A DNA stretch of 42,008 bases, from the NCBI GenBank assembly GCA_002413705.1, contig DHXN01000004.1, positions 1-42,008 on the forward strand, written 5' to 3'. Below the pieces are notes generated by a model that ran no database searches, had not been told where the DNA came from, and worked only from the letters and a program-made list of their open reading frames with translations. Position numbers and translations under genes: made by a program. Shown here in pieces: positions 25,780 to 34,376 of the stretch (positions are counted from its first letter, which is position 1; every line of letters starts with the position of its first letter). The stretch is from Candidatus Nomurabacteria bacterium UBA5155 (GTDB taxonomy: Bacteria; Patescibacteriota; Minisyncoccia; Phycocordibacterales; UBA9973).

Positions 25780-25819
25780 TTAAGTATATGTTAAGTATAT
25801 ATATTGACAAGTTTGTCAA
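25780..25819 (+). promoter_or_regulatory. Direct repeats plus palindrome at promoter of gene 25869
   Basis: Two direct copies of TTAAGTATAT (25780-25789, 25791-25800) are followed by the inverted repeat TTGACAA-GT-TTGTCAA (25804-25819). The left arm doubles as a consensus -35 box. A -10 candidate (TAGTGT, 25827-25832) follows at 17 nt. The palindrome over the -35 box looks like a repressor operator; no dedicated regulator gene is adjacent. Confidence 0.45.
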
Positions 25820-25868
25820 ATTATGCTAGTGTAATAAAAAAGAAAGAAAACAAAAAAGCTCCTTAACT

Positions 25869-26753
25869 ATGAAAAAGAATGTATTAATTGTTGTCGGGAT
25901 GTTCATAGTGAATATCTTCAACACAACCGTTGTCAATGCTCAGTATTACAACAATGATCAAATTGTTGTTTCTACGGAAGCAGGCAGTGGGTTGTTTAAT
26001 TTAGGTGTTCAGGGCGAGACAAACCTTAGAGTGATAAAGCAAAACTTTATGACAGCCTTGTTTGGCGAAGTTCATGATGCTGAAAAAATTTTCAGATCTG
26101 ATCTTTGCGATAAAGGATTTAGTCCTCACGACCTTTTACTTCTGCAGAGCGACTGGCTCACAAGGCAGCTTGACGGCTTTGACGCTACCAACCAATCTGA
26201 CTACGATATTTCCTTTGATTGGGAAAATCCAGAATGGTGGGGGGGATACTATGACGGATATGTAATTGCCAATAATGATAAAAACCTTCATTGGTCTGAC
26301 CCGCTCAAATCCCGTTTGCTAAAATACAAAAAGCCAGTTTTAGTCGCAACAATTAAAAAATTGTCTAATGGTAAAATTGCAAAAGTAATCGCCAAGTGTG
26401 GCAACCCTGCTACACCCAGAGGAACTGGAACCTATAATGAGCCTATATATGAGCCTTCTCAGGTTCCTACAGACACTATTGCAACAGCTTCTGTCATTTT
26501 TGCAAAGCCTGATCGTTTTGAAGATTTAAATAGAAGAAATTCTATTTCTAATACTCAAAGTAAAAAAGGTTGGTTTAGTAGAAATGCATGCTGGGTAGTT
26601 CCGGTGGCTGCGGTATTAGTTGGTGGCACAATCTATATGTTTACAAAAAAAGCAAAAGACAATAGCTATAATAATGGTTGGATACACGACAGTAACACAT
26701 CGCCATGGCCAGCAGGTTCTGGAGGTGGAGGTACAACCGGACAAACATTTTAG
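25869..26753 (+). CDS. Secreted or membrane protein of unknown function
   Basis: 294 residues. It has a signal peptide (NVLIVVGMFIVNIFNTTVVNA), then an extracytoplasmic domain of about 190 residues rich in Trp, Tyr and Asp (FDWENPEWWGGYYDGYV). A single C-terminal membrane helix (CWVVPVAAVLVGGTIYMF, about 241-258), a basic stop-transfer and a Gly-rich tail follow. No family recognised. The leader between promoter and start is purine-rich (25837-25860) without an obvious Shine-Dalgarno. Divergent from the lipoprotein-like gene and terminated by a hairpin. The AT-rich sequence and lack of homology suggest an acquired or fast-evolving surface protein. Confidence 0.72.
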   Translation: MKKNVLIVVGMFIVNIFNTTVVNAQYYNNDQIVVSTEAGSGLFNLGVQGETNLRVIKQNFMTALFGEVHDAEKIFRSDLCDKGFSPHDLLLLQSDWLTRQLDGFDATNQSDYDISFDWENPEWWGGYYDGYVIANNDKNLHWSDPLKSRLLKYKKPVLVATIKKLSNGKIAKVIAKCGNPATPRGTGTYNEPIYEPSQVPTDTIATASVIFAKPDRFEDLNRRNSISNTQSKKGWFSRNACWVVPVAAVLVGGTIYMFTKKAKDNSYNNGWIHDSNTSPWPAGSGGGGTTGQTF

Positions 26754-26768
26754 GCGACTGCCTTAACT

Positions 26769-26813
26769 AGAGAACAATGTGATGCACAATTTGCATTGTT
26801 CTCTTTATTCTTT
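26769..26813 (+). terminator. Terminator after gene 25869
   Basis: An 11-bp perfect stem AGAGAACAATG / CATTGTTCTCT (26769-26779, 26794-26804) with a 14-nt loop, followed by a T-rich stretch. Confidence 0.7.
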
Positions 26814-26882
26814 AGTGGCTTACTTAGTCGGTAGGAAACTAAAGAGTGAATTAATTAAAAGAGAGAGAAAGAGAAAATTATT

Positions 26883-28946
26883 ATGAAAAAATTTATTATA
26901 TCAACATTGGCGATGGTCATTGGAGTGGCGCTGTTCTCAGCGACAGCCTTTGCTGACACGAGTTTCAATACAGGATCAGGGGTTCTACCTACTGTTACTG
27001 TAAGTAATGTAACTACCAATCCTTGTTCATACGGGGCGGGTATTGGTTGCTGGTCAACAAGTACAACAGCACAACCAGGAGATGAGATAGCAGCTCAGGT
27101 TTCTTTTGCTAACACTGGCAATGAAACTGCAAGAAACGTAACAGTCAGTCTTCAGCCTAGTCGTAGCGGAACGCACGTGTCATTTTATGGCGGAGCTGCA
27201 GCAACAAATGCTCCTCGTACCACAGGCAATGCTTCAGTGACTTTGTCACAAACGACAACCATAACAACACTGTTGGGTGACCAGCGACCGGACTGGCGTA
27301 CAAATAAAGACAGCACTCCTCGAGAAGTAGATGTTAATGCTCTTTTCGGATCAGGATTCAATGTAGGAGATATTGCTCCTGGCGAACAAGGAGTATTGAC
27401 TGTACGTTTTCATGTCGACGGCACACCAAATAATGGTGGTGGTACTACTCCATCATGTGCCATCAACAGCTTCAATCCGAGTCCTGCCACTATCGCTCTA
27501 GGCAGCTCAAGTGTGCTGACATGGAACACTTCAAACTGTAGTTACGTTAGCATTTCAACACTTGCAAGCAATCTTGCAGCAGATGGCAGTCAAAGTGTTT
27601 CCCCAACAAATACAACAACCTACCGACTTACTGCGTATCCTAGTGGCGCAACTGCGACCGCAACTGTTACTGTAACCAACAATAACAATGGTTGTGGCAG
27701 TTCATGTACTCCACCTAGTAATAACTGTTCTATCAATTCATTTTATGTAGATAGTAATAGTATTCTTCAGGGGCAGACTACAACAATGCACTGGAATACT
27801 ACTGGTGCAAGCTCCGTGAACATCTCAGGGTTTGGCAATGAAAATGCCAGTGGTAGCATGTCTATCAGTCCTTATCAGTCAACCAACTACACACTTACGT
27901 TGAGTGGTAATAACTGTTCAGGCGGTGGTTCACAGTCACAATCTACCTATGTTACCGTTGGCCAACAGCAGTATTATTATAATAATCCTAATCAAACTGT
28001 TTCTACTGTACAAACACAGCCACAGGCCATCACTACAGTAGCTGCAGTGCTTGGTTCATACTCTGCGCAACTAAATGGTATTGCTGTCCCTAACATCAGT
28101 TATGGCACAACAACAGCGTGGTTTGAATATGGTCCAACTACATCATTGGGCAATCGTTCTGATAGTCAGAACGTAAACGGCTTCGGATCATATCCGTACA
28201 GTGGAAACATTAGCGGCTTGATTCCTGGCGCAACATACTACTATCGCGCAGTGGTGCAAAACCAAAATGGTATTGCCTACGGCAGTGTGGTTCCATTTAC
28301 TACTACAGCAGTAACAAGTACATACACTCCGCCAACACGTGTCTATGTGCAGTCTCAAACGGTAACTCGCTCAGCGGCTACTACAAAAACAGGACTAGTT
28401 GCAAAGAGCCAGCCATCATTGTTCAAACTTGAAGTCGACAGCAGTGTAGATCACATGTGCGTCGGTGGAGAAATCAACTACACGGTGAACTATCAAAATA
28501 TCAGTACAAGTGTATTGCAAAACAGTATCCTTCGTGTGACATTGCCGGGAGAATTGACCTATGCGTCAGCTTCTCAAGGTGACTATGACGCCACTGATCG
28601 TACAATCACCATCTCTCTTGGAGATGTGCAGCCGGGTCAGCAAGGAAGTGTCACAGTACACGCTCAGGTTAATGACCAAGCGGTTGTCGGCAAGCTTGCA
28701 GTGATCACTGCAACCATGGTGTATACCAACCCTGTATCACATGCTCAGGAGCAGGCTATCGCTTACTCTCTGGTTACAATCTCAAATGATTGTCCTAGTG
28801 TGCTCGGTGCCAGTGTGTTTGGATTTGGCGGATTCCTTCCGCAGACACTACTCGCATGGTTGCTGCTTATCCTGGTAATCCTTGCGCTGATCGTGCTTGC
28901 TCGTTCTCTGTATCATAAGAAAGAAGAACCGGCGGCTACTAAATAA
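26883..28946 (+). CDS. Large surface protein with Ig/DUF11-like domains and C-terminal anchor
   Basis: 687 residues. A signal peptide (cleavage after TAFA) is followed by a DUF11/CARDB-like domain (about 40-180), two Cys-containing Ig-like units of similar design (SCAINSFNPSPATIALGSSS and NCSINSFYVDSNSILQGQTT), a Fn3-like unit (about 375-475, GLIPGATYYYRAVVQNQNG) and a second DUF11-like domain (about 510-635). The end has LGASVFGFGGFLPQTLLAWL running into a membrane helix and a KK tail. It is probably a major cell-surface or adhesion protein held in the membrane. The leader before ATG is purine-rich (AGAGAGAGAAAGAG), hinting at strong ribosome binding. It has its own terminator at 28963. Confidence 0.85.
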   Translation: MKKFIISTLAMVIGVALFSATAFADTSFNTGSGVLPTVTVSNVTTNPCSYGAGIGCWSTSTTAQPGDEIAAQVSFANTGNETARNVTVSLQPSRSGTHVSFYGGAAATNAPRTTGNASVTLSQTTTITTLLGDQRPDWRTNKDSTPREVDVNALFGSGFNVGDIAPGEQGVLTVRFHVDGTPNNGGGTTPSCAINSFNPSPATIALGSSSVLTWNTSNCSYVSISTLASNLAADGSQSVSPTNTTTYRLTAYPSGATATATVTVTNNNNGCGSSCTPPSNNCSINSFYVDSNSILQGQTTTMHWNTTGASSVNISGFGNENASGSMSISPYQSTNYTLTLSGNNCSGGGSQSQSTYVTVGQQQYYYNNPNQTVSTVQTQPQAITTVAAVLGSYSAQLNGIAVPNISYGTTTAWFEYGPTTSLGNRSDSQNVNGFGSYPYSGNISGLIPGATYYYRAVVQNQNGIAYGSVVPFTTTAVTSTYTPPTRVYVQSQTVTRSAATTKTGLVAKSQPSLFKLEVDSSVDHMCVGGEINYTVNYQNISTSVLQNSILRVTLPGELTYASASQGDYDATDRTITISLGDVQPGQQGSVTVHAQVNDQAVVGKLAVITATMVYTNPVSHAQEQAIAYSLVTISNDCPSVLGASVFGFGGFLPQTLLAWLLLILVILALIVLARSLYHKKEEPAATK

Positions 28947-28962
28947 TTAGATTTCTAATTGT

Positions 28963-28997
28963 AAAAAACCACTCTATTATATATAGAGTGGTTTTTT
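28963..28997 (+). terminator. Strong intrinsic terminator after surface protein
   Basis: A perfect 15-bp inverted repeat (28963-28977 with 28983-28997) with a 5-nt loop, A-run on the left and T6 on the right. The symmetry lets it work in either direction. Confidence 0.88.
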
Positions 28998-29007
28998 ATT
29001 TGTTTCA

Positions 29008-29087
29008 GGAGTGTTTCTACTCCGTGTGTTAGTAAAAATAAAACGGCCAGACCCCGCCCAAACCCCATTTCATTTTTACCAACACAC
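29008..29087. repeat. Hairpin plus long inverted repeat with C-rich loop
   Basis: Between the terminator and tsaE lie a 5-bp hairpin GGAGT/ACTCC (29008-29023) and then a 16-bp inverted repeat with one G-T pair (29024-29039 with 29072-29087). They enclose a 32-nt loop rich in C (GACCCCGCCCAAACCCC). No ORF covers it. It could be a second terminator, a structured RNA or a protein site. Confidence 0.45.
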
Positions 29088-29135
29088 TCGTATCAACCAC
29101 TCTGAAATCAAAATATTTAAACCCCGCTTTTATGT

Positions 29136-29141
29136 TAGAAT
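29136..29141 (+). promoter_or_regulatory. -10 element TAGAAT, 6 nt before tsaE start
   Basis: TAGAAT ends 6 nt before ATG 29148; predicts a leaderless tsaE-polA transcript. Confidence 0.5.
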
Positions 29142-29147
29142 CACAGT

Positions 29148-29588
29148 ATGAAATCGATGAAAGAGCGAATATACAATGAGGCAGACACGGCTGCCATTGC
29201 CGCAGAAATCCTTGCTGTTATTAATTCTTCTGACGATGGTGCTACTGTTTTGGCGCTGCAGGGAGATCTTGGCGCAGGGAAAACGACGCTCACCAAAGCA
29301 TTGGCGGCACAGCTCGGTGTGGTTGAAACAGTCGTCAGTCCGACATTTGTGATCGCGAAATATTATCAGACCAGCGGTACAGATTTTGACACACTGGTAC
29401 ATATGGACGCCTATCGCATAGAGTCGCTTGATGAACTTGTGCCACTGGGGTGGGACGCACTGTTGAAACAACCAAAAACATTACTGATCGTGGAATGGCC
29501 AGAAAAAATTATCGGTGCACTTCCAGATGGTCGACATCATGTTGTCATTAAACACGACGGTGAACAACGAAACATAACATCACTATGA
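29148..29588 (+). CDS. tsaE: tRNA t6A biosynthesis ATPase TsaE
   Basis: 146 residues. Walker A is GDLGAGKTTLTKALA (about 44-58), and the family core SPTFVIAKYY, HMDAYRI and LIVEWPEKI follows in the right order. TsaE is the ATPase of the TsaBDE complex that makes N6-threonylcarbamoyl-adenosine at position 37 of ANN-decoding tRNAs. The stop codon overlaps the polA start (ATGA), so the two are translationally coupled. tsaB and tsaD are not in the window. Confidence 0.95.
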   Translation: MKSMKERIYNEADTAAIAAEILAVINSSDDGATVLALQGDLGAGKTTLTKALAAQLGVVETVVSPTFVIAKYYQTSGTDFDTLVHMDAYRIESLDELVPLGWDALLKQPKTLLIVEWPEKIIGALPDGRHHVVIKHDGEQRNITSL

Positions 29589-31936
29589 AAAAATCACCAA
29601 ACAAAGTTATAGTACTTCTTGATTCACACGCAATCATTCATCGCGCGTATCATGCTTTGCCAAATTTTGCCAACAGTACCGGTGTGCCGACTGGCGCGTT
29701 GTACGGACTGCTCTCAATGATCATTCGCATGGTTGAAGAATTAAAACCGGACTATGTTGTTGCTGCTTATGATTTACCAAAACCGACATTTCGTCACCAT
29801 GCCTATGACCAATACAAAGCGGGGCGTACAAAAACCGATGATGATTTGGTTAAACAATTGATCACTTCTCGCGAAGTATTTGCAGCACTCGGTATTCCTG
29901 TGTTGGATGCCGAAGGATTTGAAGCTGATGATGTGATTGGAACATTGGTAGGGAAATTAAAACCCATTGAAGGACTCACTATTATCATTGCATCTGGCGA
30001 TATGGACACGTTGCAGCTGGTGGAAAAAAAGAAAGTACAGGTGTTCACTTTGAAGAAAGGTATTACTGACACGATCATTTATGATGAAGCCGGAGTAGAG
30101 GAGCGCTATGGATTTAAGCCGCTGCAACTGATTGACTACAAAGGGTTGCGCGGTGATCCGTCGGACAATATCATCGGTGTGCCGGGCATTGGTGAAAAAA
30201 CTGCAACCACTATCATTCAACATTTTGGTTCCATCGAAAAATTATACGCCAGCTTGGAAAAAGATCCTGCAAATGGCAAGAAAGCCGGACTCACTGATCG
30301 CATCATCAACATATTGATTGAACACAAAGACGATGCGTTTTTTTCAAAGACGCTTGCAACGATTCGTTTTGATGCGCCAATACAATATTCACTGCCTGAA
30401 AAAACATTTAAAGAAAGTGTCGATGAGGCAGCGCTGATGGAGCTGATTGCAAAGTATGAATTCTCCAGTCTGACCGCACGCGCGAAACGAGTCTTTCATT
30501 TTGAAGCATCGGCACCGCAGGAAGAAATTGATCTGACACTTTTGCGTCTGGCGTCGATAGCGATGTGGGTATTGTCTTCCGAACAAACCAATCCAACGTA
30601 TGAGCATATTTTGGAACGCACGCACAAGAAAACTCTGGCGGAAGCATATGAGGTCATCAAAGAAGAGCTGGCTCGACGCGAACTTCTAGCACTGTTTGAA
30701 AAAATAGAAGAGCCGTTGATTCCGATTGTTGCTGAAATGGAACAGTATGGCATCATGATCGATCAAGATTATTTTCACACACTGCAGACACGCATGAAGG
30801 AACAACTTGCTACTATTGAAAAAACGATCATTGAGCAAACCGGCGTAACGATCAATCTCAACTCCCCAAAACAACTTTCCGAACTTCTGTTCACCACACT
30901 TGGACTTGCTCCAAAAGGTAAACAGAAAGCCAGTGGCGCATATACCACCAATGCAGAACAACTTGAAGAATTGCGTGATGCGCATCCGATCATTCCGATG
31001 CTGCTGGAATACCGCGAAGTGCAGAAACTGCTCACGACATATGTTGAAGCATTGCTCGGACACGTGAAAGAGGACGGCAGAGTGCATGCGACATTTTTGC
31101 AGCACGGCACCACTACCGGACGATTCTCATCTGCCAATCCAAACATGCAAAACATTCCCATCAAAGGAACTTCCGGCAAAGAAATCCGCCACGGATTTAT
31201 TGCCGCTCCGGGCAATGTGTATATCGGCAGCGACTATTCTCAAATTGAATTGCGCGTATTGGCAATGCTTTGCAATGATGAACAACTGATCGAAACATTT
31301 AGAAAAGGCGAAGATATTCACATGTCTGTTGCGTCAGCGATGTTCGGTGTGCCATTTGCAGAAGTGACCAATGACATGCGTCGCAAAGCCAAAGTCATTA
31401 ACTTCGGCATTTTGTACGGCATGGGCATCACTGCGCTGCAAAAAAATCTTGGCACTACTCGTGCTGAGGCACAAACGTTTTACAATAGTTATTTTGAAGC
31501 CTTTCCCAAGATTCGCGAATATCTGGAGGCAACAAAAGAATATGCTAAGCAGCACGGCTACACTGAAACACTGTTTGGTCGTCGTCGTTATTTTCCTGGT
31601 ATCAATGCTAGTGCGCCGTTTCTTCGGGCGATGGCAGAGCGCATGGCAACCAATGCGCCGATTCAGGGCACCAATGCTGATATTGTGAAGATCGCTATCA
31701 AGCTGGTCGATGACGATCTTCGCGCTGCAGGCATTGTTGATAAGGTACATTTGATACTGCAGATTCACGATGAGCTTGTGTATGAGGTTGAGGAGGGACT
31801 GCAACAGCAGGCAGAGAGTATCATCAAAAATGCCATGAATAATGTCTTTGAACGGTCACCCCTCCCGGTTACTACGCCTCTCGTGCCGCTGGCGGTTTCC
31901 ATTGGTAGCGGAAAACGGTTAGATGATTTAAAATAA
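29585..31936 (+). CDS. polA: DNA polymerase I, proofreading domain reduced
   Basis: 783 residues. The N-terminal 5'-3' exonuclease (FEN) domain has EADDVIGTL and SGDMDTLQLV, then the helix-hairpin-helix GLRGDPSDNIIGVPGIGEKTA. The polymerase domain has SPKQLSELLF, GRFSSANPNMQNIP, motif A DYSQIELRVLA (about 549), the O-helix RRKAKVINFGILYGMG and motif C QIHDELVYEV (about 725). The middle region (about 290-370) is too short for a 3'-5' exonuclease and shows no DxE or YxxxD motifs, so proofreading is probably absent. It fills gaps in repair and removes Okazaki primers. Overlaps tsaE; the next gene begins 4 nt after the stop. Confidence 0.96.
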   Translation: MKKSPNKVIVLLDSHAIIHRAYHALPNFANSTGVPTGALYGLLSMIIRMVEELKPDYVVAAYDLPKPTFRHHAYDQYKAGRTKTDDDLVKQLITSREVFAALGIPVLDAEGFEADDVIGTLVGKLKPIEGLTIIIASGDMDTLQLVEKKKVQVFTLKKGITDTIIYDEAGVEERYGFKPLQLIDYKGLRGDPSDNIIGVPGIGEKTATTIIQHFGSIEKLYASLEKDPANGKKAGLTDRIINILIEHKDDAFFSKTLATIRFDAPIQYSLPEKTFKESVDEAALMELIAKYEFSSLTARAKRVFHFEASAPQEEIDLTLLRLASIAMWVLSSEQTNPTYEHILERTHKKTLAEAYEVIKEELARRELLALFEKIEEPLIPIVAEMEQYGIMIDQDYFHTLQTRMKEQLATIEKTIIEQTGVTINLNSPKQLSELLFTTLGLAPKGKQKASGAYTTNAEQLEELRDAHPIIPMLLEYREVQKLLTTYVEALLGHVKEDGRVHATFLQHGTTTGRFSSANPNMQNIPIKGTSGKEIRHGFIAAPGNVYIGSDYSQIELRVLAMLCNDEQLIETFRKGEDIHMSVASAMFGVPFAEVTNDMRRKAKVINFGILYGMGITALQKNLGTTRAEAQTFYNSYFEAFPKIREYLEATKEYAKQHGYTETLFGRRRYFPGINASAPFLRAMAERMATNAPIQGTNADIVKIAIKLVDDDLRAAGIVDKVHLILQIHDELVYEVEEGLQQQAESIIKNAMNNVFERSPLPVTTPLVPLAVSIGSGKRLDDLK

Positions 31937-31940
31937 AAGT

Positions 31941-32381
31941 GTGAATAAAATAAAACCTTCAATACATTTGACCTTGGCCCACTCATATTTGGCATACTTT
32001 ATTTTTAGCATACTCGGTCTTTTTGCTGACACATCCTTTTCTTTCACCAGAGCACTTCCAAAAGGTCAATGGATTGCGCTTACTTTTTTTGTGATCGGAT
32101 CATTACTTATATGGTGGGCGCAATCGACATCAGCGCAACACAGTAAAAAACCATATTTTAAAAGAGGCCCATATCGCTTGATGAGAAACCCTACGCACAC
32201 CGGTATTTTGTTGTTGGTTACAGGATATACTGCCGTCAGCGGATCAGTTATTTTTCTGGCAGTGACATTGATTGGATATCTCATTTCAAATATGTTTTTC
32301 AAAAAATATGAAGCACTGTTGCATGCAGAGTACGGTACTGAATATGCAGAATACAAAAACACCACGCCAAAAATTTTATAA
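31941..32381 (+). CDS. ICMT/PEMT-like membrane methyltransferase
   Basis: 146 residues with three or four membrane helices and the C-terminal signature of isoprenylcysteine carboxyl methyltransferase-like proteins: GPYRLMRNPTHTGILLLVTGY, then KKYEALLHAEYGTEYAEYK. These bind SAM at the membrane face; bacterial substrates (lipids or small molecules) are mostly unknown. It starts with GTG 4 nt after polA, and its TAA overlaps the ATG of the next gene, so it belongs to the tsaE-polA operon. Confidence 0.82.
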   Translation: MNKIKPSIHLTLAHSYLAYFIFSILGLFADTSFSFTRALPKGQWIALTFFVIGSLLIWWAQSTSAQHSKKPYFKRGPYRLMRNPTHTGILLLVTGYTAVSGSVIFLAVTLIGYLISNMFFKKYEALLHAEYGTEYAEYKNTTPKIL

Positions 32382-33007
32382 TGTTCACTCTCGTTGTTGC
32401 TGACACAAAATCATATCGCGCCAGCTGTGTCGCCACACTGCTCAAACAATATGCTTCAAGCGAAGTGATTGTGCTTGATGATACCTATATGGGTGTTGCC
32501 GAATTGGAGCAATATTTGTATCCATCTTTATTTACACTGACCGCACCGTTGATACACACACGGTTTATCCTTGATGCAAAAGAAAAAGACCTGACGCCGA
32601 CACTTTTGAAAAAATTGATGGCCAGTCCGACAATTTTTCTCTTTGAAGAACTGGCACTTTCAAAACCGTTTATCACCAGTTTGAAAAAACAAGGAGTAGA
32701 AGTATATGCTGAAGAAAAGATAAAATCATCAGTGGAGAAAAATAATTTATTTGGAGTGACCACTCTGGTGACAATGCAGAATAAAAAAGATCGTTGGCTA
32801 GCATATCAAGACGCCATCACACAATATCCTGTTGAAGCGATTCTTGGCATGTTGTATTGGAAAGTGCGCGATATGGTATTGAAAGAAAAAGACCCAAAAG
32901 GACAATATCATAGTTTATACACAGCACTGCTTGAAGCGCACTCCACTGCCTGGCAAGAAGGAACACCGCTGACGCTGGCTATCGAAAAAGTTATACTGCT
33001 GTACTAG
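32381..33007 (+). CDS. Short HolA-like (DNA polymerase III delta) protein
   Basis: 208 residues. The central part (TRFILDAKEKDLTPTLLKKL, then a strand TIFLFEELAL) and the helical C-terminus (KKDRWLAYQDAITQYPVEAILGMLYWKVRDM region) resemble the lid and collar regions of HolA, the clamp-loader delta subunit. HolA is normally about 330 residues, so the N-terminal AAA+ module is much reduced and no Walker A is needed in this family. Position after polA and the start-stop overlap support a replication link. Similarity is moderate; it could instead be a HolA-derived protein of unknown role. Confidence 0.55.
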   Translation: MFTLVVADTKSYRASCVATLLKQYASSEVIVLDDTYMGVAELEQYLYPSLFTLTAPLIHTRFILDAKEKDLTPTLLKKLMASPTIFLFEELALSKPFITSLKKQGVEVYAEEKIKSSVEKNNLFGVTTLVTMQNKKDRWLAYQDAITQYPVEAILGMLYWKVRDMVLKEKDPKGQYHSLYTALLEAHSTAWQEGTPLTLAIEKVILLY

Positions 33008-33017
33008 TACAACAAAC

Positions 33018-33542
33018 CTATTGCTTTACAATATTCTTTTGTGGATAACGCATCGCTATAACGGTGATGAGGACACCCGAAAGCAGTACTACCGCAGACA
33101 TAAACGGAATAGTGACAAAGCCAAATTCTGACACGTAGATGTTCAGACAGCTGACGCCGCTGGTACCGCAGACATCGATGCCACTGGCGGGGAAAAGACT
33201 GATGTAGTTGTGGAACAGTGCAATAAGAAGTCCAGTACCGGTCAAAATAAGAATTTGTCGTTGCAATAGCTGACTCTTGCGAATATCATCGGTGAACAGC
33301 AAAATTGCTGTCGGGAAAATACAGATACGTTGATACCAACACAATAAGCACGGCGCATAGTCAAAATAGTTTGAGTAAATCAAACTGCCGATGACTGCTC
33401 CAGCAAAGATCACACGAAGGATAGTGCTGGCATGTTCAGCTACCCACTCTGCGATTGGGTTGTCAGTGATCCATGAGACCACTAGCAGAATGAGAAATAT
33501 AAGCAGCGCAACAGTGCCGATAGCGACGAGAAGATTAAACAT
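33018..33542 (-). CDS. DsbB/BdbC-type thiol oxidase
   Basis: 174 residues with five membrane helices: one extra at the N-terminus, then the four-helix DsbB bundle. The first redox pair is in CLLCWYQRICIF, and a second Cys pair in GIDVCGTSGVSCLNIYV lies in the outer loop. DsbB passes electrons from a DsbA-like thioredoxin to quinone, and the gene immediately upstream encodes such a partner. The ATG follows the upstream TAA by one base. How it is reoxidised, if the cell lacks quinones as many CPR do, is open. Confidence 0.9.
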   Translation of the reverse strand: MFNLLVAIGTVALLIFLILLVVSWITDNPIAEWVAEHASTILRVIFAGAVIGSLIYSNYFDYAPCLLCWYQRICIFPTAILLFTDDIRKSQLLQRQILILTGTGLLIALFHNYISLFPASGIDVCGTSGVSCLNIYVSEFGFVTIPFMSAVVLLSGVLITVIAMRYPQKNIVKQ

Positions 33543-33543
33543 G

Positions 33544-33924
33544 TTAGTTGGTTGGCACGGGACAGTTAGTTTTTGCGCCCAGTGTTACAAATGTTTGCTC
33601 GCCCGTTAGTTCTGATCCGTCAGGGAATCTCCATGTTGGGTATCCTTTGATGTTGAGACTGTTACACAAATCATTTTGTTGAGACTGAGGAGTCTGACAT
33701 TCTACATAAGGAAGCTTTTTTACTGACTTTCCAAACAATGCTTTCTGAGCCTCGCAGTGAGGACACCACCATGCGCCGTAGAACTTCGCGCCGCTGTCAG
33801 TAATACACTGCGCAAACGTGTCGTACTTGCCCGGTTTTTTTGCTTCAATAATCAGAAATCCAATAAAGATGCCAATAATAGCAAGAGTTACAATGATCCA
33901 AATCCATGTATTTTTCTTTTTCAT
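33544..33924 (-). CDS. Membrane-anchored thioredoxin-like protein (WCPHC)
   Basis: 126 residues. A basic start and one helix (NTWIWIIVTLAIIGIFIGFLII) anchor an outside domain with the redox motif GAWWCPHCEAQKALFG, a second Cys pair around VECQTPQSQQNDLC and the cis-Pro strand IKGYPTWRFPDGSE of the thioredoxin fold. It probably supplies disulfides to exported proteins, with DsbB next door reoxidising it. ATG 33924 (MKKKNTW) fits the anchor start better than 33960, which would overlap fur by 31 nt. Confidence 0.88.
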   Translation of the reverse strand: MKKKNTWIWIIVTLAIIGIFIGFLIIEAKKPGKYDTFAQCITDSGAKFYGAWWCPHCEAQKALFGKSVKKLPYVECQTPQSQQNDLCNSLNIKGYPTWRFPDGSELTGEQTFVTLGAKTNCPVPTN

Positions 33925-33929
33925 ATCTA

Positions 33930-34370
33930 TTACCGTACCGTACGAAGGCATTTTCTGCAAGTCCCAACAAATGCCAATTGATGACTATAAATCTTTTTAA
34001 ACAAGCGAGACATATTTATGGCTTGCTGATCAATATTTTTTACACAAAAAGGAATTGATTCAACTGTGTTGCATGAATCGCAAACAATATGATGCATGTG
34101 ATTTTTGGTCTGAACCAGCTCGTACAATACTTTTGTTTTATCAACAGTAATTGCTTGTACTATTTCAGCTTCAATGAAAGCATTGAGTGCTCGATACATC
34201 GTGGAGGGGTCAGCGCCAACTTTTTTAGTTTTGCGCTGCAATGTTTTCACGGCCAATGGAATAGGGGAAAGCGAAAGCACTTCCAAGAGCATGATGCGCA
34301 ATGGAGTTTTTTTGAAACCGTGTTCTTGGAGCAAGGCCTCGGCATCGATTGGTTGCAATTGTTTCTTCAT
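33930..34370 (-). CDS. Fur-family metal-responsive repressor (Zur-like)
   Basis: 146 residues. The winged helix (GFKKTPLRIMLLEVL, then the recognition region DPSTMYRALNAF) precedes a dimerisation domain with HMHHIVCDSC and a final CRKC, giving the structural zinc site C97, C100, C138, C141. Histidines 91-94 fit a sensory metal site. Divergence from a ZIP transporter with a shared 7-1-7 palindrome points to control of zinc, or perhaps iron or manganese, uptake. The frame is open upstream to 34565, but ATG 34370 matches the family start and has TATACT 6 nt before it. The thioredoxin-like gene follows after 5 nt. Confidence 0.92.
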   Translation of the reverse strand: MKKQLQPIDAEALLQEHGFKKTPLRIMLLEVLSLSPIPLAVKTLQRKTKKVGADPSTMYRALNAFIEAEIVQAITVDKTKVLYELVQTKNHMHHIVCDSCNTVESIPFCVKNIDQQAINMSRLFKKIYSHQLAFVGTCRKCLRTVR

Positions 34371-34376
34371 AAAGGT

